The notes below the pieces were generated by a model. The model did not search any database. It was not told where the DNA came from and was given only the letters and a program-made list of their open reading frames with translations. From the NCBI GenBank assembly GCA_039707655.1, contig CM077665.1, positions 307,086,486 through 307,150,485 on the forward strand: 64,000 nt of DNA, given 5' to 3'. Position numbers and translations under genes: made by a program. Origin of the DNA: Elymus sibiricus. Its lineage: Eukaryota; Streptophyta; Magnoliopsida; Poales; Poaceae. Of the stretch, positions 57,607 to 64,000 are shown one piece after another; the first letter of the stretch is position 1, and each line of letters opens with the position of its first letter.

Positions 57607-58695
57607 ATGGCGACCAAGCGCACCATCGGAGGGAGTGGTGACGCGGGGTTTGAAGCCGCGGCCGGCGAAGCAACTAAGCATCTCTTGATGCTGGGTGACG
57701 AGGTTGCCCTCCCCGCCGATGAGGTCTTGCACGGACAGAAGCACCGACATGACGTCGTAAGCCCCGTCGTGCCTCCCCAGCAGGAGGCGGTGCTGCACAG
57801 AGACTACTACGACCTCTCTGATGACCACTCCACCGACGACGACTCCGACGGTGACAACTCTGACGACGACGGAGAACAGGTTAGACCCCCCCCCCTCCTA
57901 TTTTGGTAACTATATCATAGGGTATCTCTGATTAGTTTTGTTTCCGCCTTTTTTTGGAATTCACCCGGGGTTCATGTGATTTCAATCCATGTAATCAGAG
58001 TAAGATTTGGTAGATCCGTGTTAGTGTGTATGTATTGATTGTTTGTTAGGTAAATGATAAGTGACTTGGATAAGTGACATCCGTACATATGATTATGCTA
58101 ATATTATGTCTAAGGTTTTACAGTGATTTAATGGTTGACCTGTACAAATGATCATTTTGCTAATAATCCGTCTACATAGATGATTGTACATGTACCCATT
58201 TGTAAATAAACACTGTATAAGAGCATGTAGATCACTACTTTAGTGATAATGGGGATTAGTACTTACTTCAAAGTTCCTTGTTTGTTTGACAATAATCGGT
58301 CCATGCATTTAAAGTCATCAGTTAATTATTTTGTTGCCCTAAGTTGTTTGTAACATCATTTTCTGCATTTTATTCATCAATGTCATGATTTTTTATTATA
58401 TGTATAGGTGCTATCTGACGACGTTGGCAGCGATAAATACGACCAGAGAAGGTACAAGAAACAAAAGCCCAGGGAGCTCTATGCGGGAACGCATAATCGT
58501 CGTATCAGGACACCGAATGGGGGCTTCGGATGCCCGTTCTGCGCCCAAAGGCTTAACCCCGCGTTTGCAAGTGTTCTGGCTCATGCTGGAGGACGAGCCG
58601 TTGGCTCCTTCAGGCAGAAGTATTCTCGGAGGGTGGCGCATGCCGCGTACCCGAAGTACCTGGAGAAAGTTTATGTTGTTGGTGGGTACGATTAG
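57607..58695 (+). CDS. Two-exon gene candidate encoding a zf-XS-like zinc finger (186 aa)
   Basis: Exon 1 57607-57879 begins ATGGCGACC and ends CAG before GTTAG. Exon 2 58408-58695 begins after ATGTATAG and ends TAG. Both splice sites are canonical and the 528-bp intron is phase 0. Exon 1 ends in an acidic run (DDDSDGDNSDDDGE). Exon 2 has a basic patch (RRYKKQKPR), then C133-P-F-C136, H150 and H169: CxxC, 13 residues, H, 18 residues, H, with LAHA and HAAYPKYLEK. This spacing and wording match the zf-XS finger found in SGS3/IDN2/FDM proteins of RNA-directed silencing. The XS and XH domains that normally follow are absent, so this is a finger-only protein or a gene fragment captured by a transposon. 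An upstream in-frame ATG at 57598 is possible. No frame damage is seen. Confidence 0.6.
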
Positions 58696-59144
58696 GATTG
58701 AGTTATATATACATGTCCTGATGCCAGCACTACCCTAGTTATATATAGTTTGTGCGTCATATATCACTGCTTGAGTTATGTTTATTATATGTTGATCTAG
58801 ATGTCGGTGAGACACTGTTTTATGAACAAATACGTAGAGCAATGTAATTGTACTCTTGAGCTGCAATCAGTTTGGTTGATGGAATATTTATGCTTATCTT
58901 AGAGCCCCCACACAATTTACTACTACCAACTGTTTTCCCACAGCACACCCAACTACGTTTGAGTGTTGGCAGTTTTTTTACACTACGCATATTACGGTAA
59001 AAAATGCTTGACTTACCTGCAAACTTGTTGAATGCGGTAAAAAATTCAGGTGTCACACGTAAGATGAAATTTGGAACCTACAAACTTGGTTATTTTCACG
59101 GCTTGAAACCGGGTGTGAGGACTAACATTGTGCCGCGACACGCG
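58696..59144. other. 3' flank of the zf-XS-like gene
   Basis: Contains possible polyadenylation-like A/T stretches. No gene seen. It ends at the LTR of the next element (TGACGTGG at 59145). Confidence 0.4.
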
Positions 59145-60715
59145 TGACGTGGCTTGAGACTGCGTCGGTATTTCCCCAAAGAGGAAGGGATGATGCAGCA
59201 CAGCGACAGTAAGTATTTCCCTCAGTTATGAAACCAAGGTATCGAACCAGTAGGAGGATCACCACCACCTAATAAGCAGCACCTGCACACAAATAACAAA
59301 TACTTGCAACCCAACGCGTAAGAGAGGTTGTCAATCTCTCTACGGCAAAAAGCTAGATTAGGTAGTGATAGATGGGAGAGATAGATCTCTCAAGAACACA
59401 AAATAAAAAGGGCAAATAAAAAGTGCAGCAATATATTTTTGATTTTTTTGGTATAGTAGATCTGAAAACAAAGAGGCAAAAAGATAGATCGGAAAGCAAT
59501 ATGTTGGAAAAGTAGACCCGGGGGCCGTAGGTTTCACTAGTGGCTTCTCTCATGAGTATAACACACGGTGGGTGAAAAAATTACTGTTGGGCAATTGATA
59601 GAAGATAAAATAATCATGACGATATCCAAGGCGATGATCATTATATAGGCATCACGTCCAAGATAAGTAGACCGACTCCTGCCTGCATCTACCACTATTA
59701 CTCCACACATCGACCGCTATCCAGCATGCATCGAGTGTATTAAGTTCATGGAAAAATGGAGTAATGCAATAAGAACGATGACATGATGTAGACAAGATCT
59801 ATTCATGTAGGAATAGACCCCATCTTGTTATCCTTAATGGCAACGTACATGCGTGCCTTGATGCCCCTTCTGTCACTGGGAAAGGACACCGCAAGATCGA
59901 ACCCATCACAAAGCACCTCTTCCCATGGCAAGAAAAATCGATCTAGTCGGCCTAACTAAACCAAAGATTCGAAGAAGAAATACGAGGCTATAAGTAATCA
60001 TGCATATAAGAGATCCAAGAAGACTCAAATAATATTCATGGATAGAAACTGATCATGAACTCAAAATTCATCGGATCCCAACAAACACACCGCAAAAGTT
60101 TACATCAAATAGATCTCCAAGACACCATTGTATTGAGAATCAAAAGAGAGAGAGGAAGCCATCCAGCTACTGCCTACGGACCCGTAGGTCTATGGTGGAC
60201 TACTCACGCATCATCGGAGAGGCACATATGAAGAAGATGAACCCCTCCGGGATGGTGTTAGATTGGATCTTGAGGCTCTGGAACTTGCGGCGGCTGGATG
60301 TGTTTTTTGTCAACTCCTTTAGGGTTTTCTGAATATTTGGGTATTTATAGGCATCATAGGCGGTGGAGGGGGGCGTGGAGGGCACAACCCATCAGGGCGC
60401 GTCGGGGGCCCCTGGCGCGCCCTGGTGGGTTGTGGCCTCCACAACCCACCTCTCTGGCACTTCTTTGGCCCACTGGGTGTCTTCTAGTCCAAAAAAATCT
60501 CCAAATAGTTTCGTCGCGATTGGACTCCGTTTGGTACTTATATTCTGTGAAGTAAAAAACAAGCAAAAATAGCAACTGGCACTTTGGCACTATGTTAATA
60601 GGTTAGTCCCAAAAAAATGATATAAAATTGCTATAAAATGATTATAAAACATCCAAGAATGATAATATAATAGCATGGAACAAGCAAAAATTATAGATAT
60701 CTTCGAGACGTATCA
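59145..60715 (-). repeat. Sabrina-like LTR, 1571 bp, minus orientation
   Basis: Plus-strand ends TGACGTGGCTTGAG and GACGTATCA. It matches the LTRs of the 33175-40385 element. It shares the CTTCTAGTCC variant with the plus-oriented LTR at 61071, where the other element has CTTCTGGTCC. ACGCG at 59140-59144 would be the target duplication. Confidence 0.85.
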
Positions 60716-61070
60716 ACACCCCCAAGCTTAATTCCTACTCGTCCTCGAGTAGGTAAATGATAAAAACAGAATTTTTTATGTGGAATGCTGCCTAACATGT
60801 TCATCTCATATTCTTTTCTTTTGTAACATGGACATTTGGACTTTTAGATGATTCAAAGCAATAGTCTAGTTTTAACATAATGACTTCAATACTCAAGCAT
60901 GCCAACAAGCAACCATGTCTTTCAAAATATCAACACTAAAGAAAGTTATCCCTAGCCCATCATGCTCAATCATTGATCCATTCATGAAACACACTCAAAT
61001 ATTAGCTATACCCAATGCTCAAGTACGATCATAGTGCCCCCTAGTTGCTGCTTTATAAGTACACTCAAAT
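60716..61070 (-). other. Short 3' interior piece of minus-oriented Sabrina-like element
   Basis: Matches the interior that starts at 34869 (CCCCAAGCTTAATTCCTACT onward), ending after CTGCTTTATAAG. It then meets the truncated plus LTR. Confidence 0.75.
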
Positions 61071-62429
61071 ATTTTTTTGGACTAGAAGACACCCAGTGGG
61101 CCAAAGAAGTGCCAGAGAGGTGGGCTGTGGAGGCCACAACCCACCAGGGCGCGCCAGGGGGGCCCCGACGCGCCCTGATGGGTTGTGCCCTCCACGCCCC
61201 CCCCCCCCCCTCCACCGCCTATGATGCCTATAAATACCCAAATATTCAGAAAACCCTAAGTAGTCGACAAAAAACACATCCAGCCGCCGCAAGTTCCAGA
61301 ACCTCGAGATCCAATCTAAACACCATCACGGAGGGGTTCATCTTCCTCATAGGTGCCTCTCCGATGATGCGTGAGTAGTCCACCATAGACCTACGGGTCC
61401 ATAGGCAGTAGCTAGATGGCTTCTTCTCTCTCTTTTGATTCTCAATACAATGGTCTCTTGGAGATCTATTTGATGTAAACTTTTGCGGTGTGTTTGTTGG
61501 GATCCGATGAATTTTGAGTTCATGATCAGTTTCTATCCATGAATATTATTTGAGTCTTCTTTGATCTCTTATATGCATGATTACTTATAGCCTCGTATTT
61601 CTTCTCCGAATCTTTGGTTTAGTTAGGCCGACTAGATCGATTTTTCTTGCCATGGGAAGAGGTGCTTTGTGATGGGTTCGATCTTGCGGTGTTCTTTCCC
61701 AGTGACAGAAGGGGCAGCAAGACACGCATGTATCATTGCAATTAAGGATAACAAGATGGGGTCTATTCCTACATGAATAGATCTTGTCTACATCATGTCA
61801 TCGTTCTTATTGCATTACTCCGGTTTTTCATGAACTTAATACACTCGATGCATGCTGGATAGCGGTCGATGTGTGGAGTAATAGAGCTAGATGCAGGCAG
61901 GAGTCGGTCTATCTATCTTGGATGTGATGCCTATATAATGATCATCGCCTTGGATATCATCATGACTATTCGATTTTCTATCAATTGCCCAACAGTAATT
62001 TGTTCACCCACCGCGCGCTATACTCATGAGAGAAGCCACTAGTGAACCCTACGGCCCCCGAGTCTACTTTTCCATCATATTGCTTTCCGATCTACGTTTT
62101 TGCAATCTTTGTTTTCAGATCTACAAAACCAAAAAACCCAAAAATATATTGCTGCATATTTACTCTTTTTATTTGTGTTCTTGAGAGATCTATCTTCCTA
62201 TCTATCACTACCTAATCTATCTTATTACCGTAGAGAGATTGACAACCTCTCTTTCGCGTCGGGTTGCGAGTATTTGTTGTTTGTGTGCAGGTGCTGCTTA
62301 TTGGGTGGTGGTGATCCTCCTAATGGTTCGATAACCTTGGTTTCATAACTGAGGGAAATACTTACCGTCGATGTGCTGCATCATCCCTTCCTCTTTGGGG
62401 AAATACCGACACAGTCTCAAGCCACGTCA
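61071..62429 (+). repeat. Sabrina-like LTR, plus orientation, first ~215 bp missing
   Basis: Begins inside the LTR at ATTTTTTTGGACTAGAAG and ends GCCACGTCA. Compared with 59145-60715 reversed, it lacks the first 215 or so bases including TGATACGTCTCC. The rest is collinear. Confidence 0.85.
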
Positions 62430-62439
62430 AAGGAATTTC

Positions 62440-62451
62440 TGGCGCCGTTGC
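62440..62451 (+). other. Primer-binding site, tRNA-Asp type, shortened
   Basis: TGGCGCCGTTGC ten bases after the LTR end. The usual continuation CGGGGA is replaced by GTGCCTATCATGGG, leaving about 12 paired bases. Confidence 0.8.
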
Positions 62452-62662
62452 GTGCCTATCATGGGCGCCGAGGGGACTCCACCATCATCTACCAGGTTCC
62501 TAATCACAAATCTCATCTCCTTGCAATTACATTATTTGCCATTTGCCTCTCGTTTTCCTCTCCCCCACTTCACCAAATTTGCCGTTTTATTCGCCCTCTT
62601 TTTCGTTTGCCCTTTTTCTTGTCGGTCTCTTCCTTGCTTGCAATCTTGTTTGCGTAGTCACG
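62452..62662 (+). other. 5' leader of Sabrina-like element
   Basis: Includes CACCATCATCTACCAGGTTCC, shared with the complement near 38700-38730. No gene. Confidence 0.6.
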
Positions 62663-64000
62663 ATGACTCAAGAGAACACCAAGTTGTGTGATTTTTCCAA
62701 TACTAATATCAATGATTTTATTAGTACGCCTATTGCTCGTCCCGCCACTAGTGTGGAGTCTTGTGATATTAATGCCGCTTTGTTGAATCTTGTCATGAAA
62801 GATCAATTTGCCGGTACTCCTAATGAGGATGCCGCGTCCCATCTAAACACGTTCGTAGAATTGTGTGATATGCAAAAGAAAAAAGATGTGGACAATGGTA
62901 TTGTTAAGTTGAAACTATTTCCTTTTTCCTTGCGAGATCATGCTAAAATTTGGTTTTCCTCTTTGCCTCGCAATAGTATCGATTCTTGGAATAAGTGCAA
63001 GGATGCTTTTATCACTAAGTATTTTCCGCCCACAAAAATTATTTCCCTTAGGACACAAATCATGAATTTTAAGCAACTTGAGCATGAACATGTTGCACAA
63101 TCTTGGGAAAGAATGAAGTTGATGCTAAGAAATTGTCCTACTCATGGTTTAAATCTTTGGATGATCATACAAAAAATTTATGCGGGATTGAATTTTGTCG
63201 CTAGAAATCTTTTAGATTCTGCCACAGGTTGTACTTTTATGGAGATTACTTTGGGTGAAGCTACTAAATTTCTAGATAATATCGTGGCTAATTATTCTCA
63301 ATGGCATACCGAAAGAGCAGCTACTAGTAAAAAAGTTAATTCGGTAGAGGAAATTAGTACTTTGAGTGATAAAGTTGATGCTTTGATGAAATTGGTTGCT
63401 AGTAAAAATGCTCCTATTGATCTTAATGATGTGCCTTTGTCTACTTTGATTGAGCAAAATAGCGATTCCGTAGATGTGAATTTTATCTCGCGAAACAATT
63501 TCAATAACAATGCTTATAGAGGAAATTTTAATCCTAGGCCTTTTCCTGAAAATTCCTCTAATAATTATGGCAATTCCTATGGCAATTCTTCATACAATAA
63601 TAATAGGAACACCTCTGATCTTGAGAGTAATATTAAAGAATTTATCAATGCGCAAAAGGCTTTCAATACTATGATAGAAGAAAAGTTGAATAAGATTGAT
63701 GATATGTCTAGAAGCATTGATAGAATTTCTCATGATCTTGAAAATCTCAAGTTGAAAGCTTTTGCGCCTAAGATTGATGAATCTATTAAACCTTTATATG
63801 TCTCTATGGATGAAAGTAAGAAAAGAACCGCTATGCTTAGAGCTAAAAGAGAAATCTTAGAAAAATCATTTTCTAGTGATTGCCTTCATAAGAAAGATGA
63901 AGATCTTAAAGAGATTGGTGTTTCTTTTATTGATTCCTTGTTTAGTAATGTTAAAATTGATAATGAAGGGACTGAAGTAGAGTCAACTTTAGCTAGAAGG
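62663..64000 (+). CDS. gag of Sabrina-like gypsy element, open to the window edge
   Basis: Starts ATGACTCAAGAG and is open for 446 codons with no stop before the window ends. Residues about 60-190 contain a Retrotrans_gag-type capsid core (KLFPFSLRDHAKIWFSSLP, then DAFITKYFPP, then EHVAQSWERMKLML). An asparagine-rich stretch (NNFNNNAYRGNFNPRPFPEN) lies near 275-310, then a coiled coil of lysine/glutamate/aspartate-rich heptads. The final GTEVESTLARR also occurs in the gag remnant at 38014-38289, just before its protease, so protease should follow beyond the window. Gag would assemble the particle. This copy still looks functional in gag, although its 5' LTR is truncated. Confidence 0.85.
   Translation, partial: MTQENTKLCDFSNTNINDFISTPIARPATSVESCDINAALLNLVMKDQFAGTPNEDAASHLNTFVELCDMQKKKDVDNGIVKLKLFPFSLRDHAKIWFSSLPRNSIDSWNKCKDAFITKYFPPTKIISLRTQIMNFKQLEHEHVAQSWERMKLMLRNCPTHGLNLWMIIQKIYAGLNFVARNLLDSATGCTFMEITLGEATKFLDNIVANYSQWHTERAATSKKVNSVEEISTLSDKVDALMKLVASKNAPIDLNDVPLSTLIEQNSDSVDVNFISRNNFNNNAYRGNFNPRPFPENSSNNYGNSYGNSSYNNNRNTSDLESNIKEFINAQKAFNTMIEEKLNKIDDMSRSIDRISHDLENLKLKAFAPKIDESIKPLYVSMDESKKRTAMLRAKREILEKSFSSDCLHKKDEDLKEIGVSFIDSLFSNVKIDNEGTEVESTLARR

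Overview
This is plant nuclear DNA, and the repeat families point to a Triticeae grass (wheat, Aegilops, barley or rye). There are no operons, ribosome binding sites, tRNA or rRNA genes, or CRISPR arrays. About 80% of the window is transposable elements nested in one another. What follows was read by eye from sequence; family names are recalled from knowledge of the families and were not searched.

Left part (1-33124). Positions 1-8219 hold a minus-strand gag-only retrotransposon whose 3.8 kb LTR is longer than its 2.9 kb interior; its far LTR is cut by the window edge. A decayed gypsy-type element starts at 8307. Its right LTR is split by a large Tc1/mariner (Stowaway-TIR) transposon, 12363-32135, with TA duplication, 25-bp inverted termini and a decayed DD39D transposase. 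Inside this transposon sit two younger insertions. One is a 3766-bp solo LTR (12884-16649, duplication GAAGG) of the same LTR family as the 1-8219 element. The other is an intact BARE1/WIS/Angela-type Copia element (17116-26111, duplication TTTGT) with one uninterrupted 1327-codon gag-pol frame and LTRs about 0.9% apart.

Middle part (33125-46496). A Maximus-like (Sirevirus) Copia element has an open 1076-codon pol frame. Its gag has a premature stop and has lost the zinc-knuckle region, and its RNase H glutamate is replaced by lysine. Its 5' LTR is split by a minus-strand Sabrina/WHAM-like gypsy element (33175-40385, duplication CATAC) that keeps only gag and protease remnants.

Right part (46497-59144). 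This is the least explained stretch. It looks like CACTA-type or related DNA-transposon material: CGTGTG-type subterminal repeats, an array of degenerate GAACTTC-rich repeats, and diverged repeats found at both ends. It carries two gene candidates with introns: a four-exon minus-strand gene whose last exon resembles the second half of a B3 DNA-binding domain, and a two-exon plus-strand gene encoding a zf-XS-like CxxC-H-H zinc finger. One Harbinger-like and one Stowaway-like MITE are present.

Right end (59145-64000). Two Sabrina-like LTRs stand head to head around a rearranged junction, and an open gag frame runs off the window. Host-type gene content is limited to the two intron-containing candidates; the rest is retroelement replication machinery in various stages of decay.
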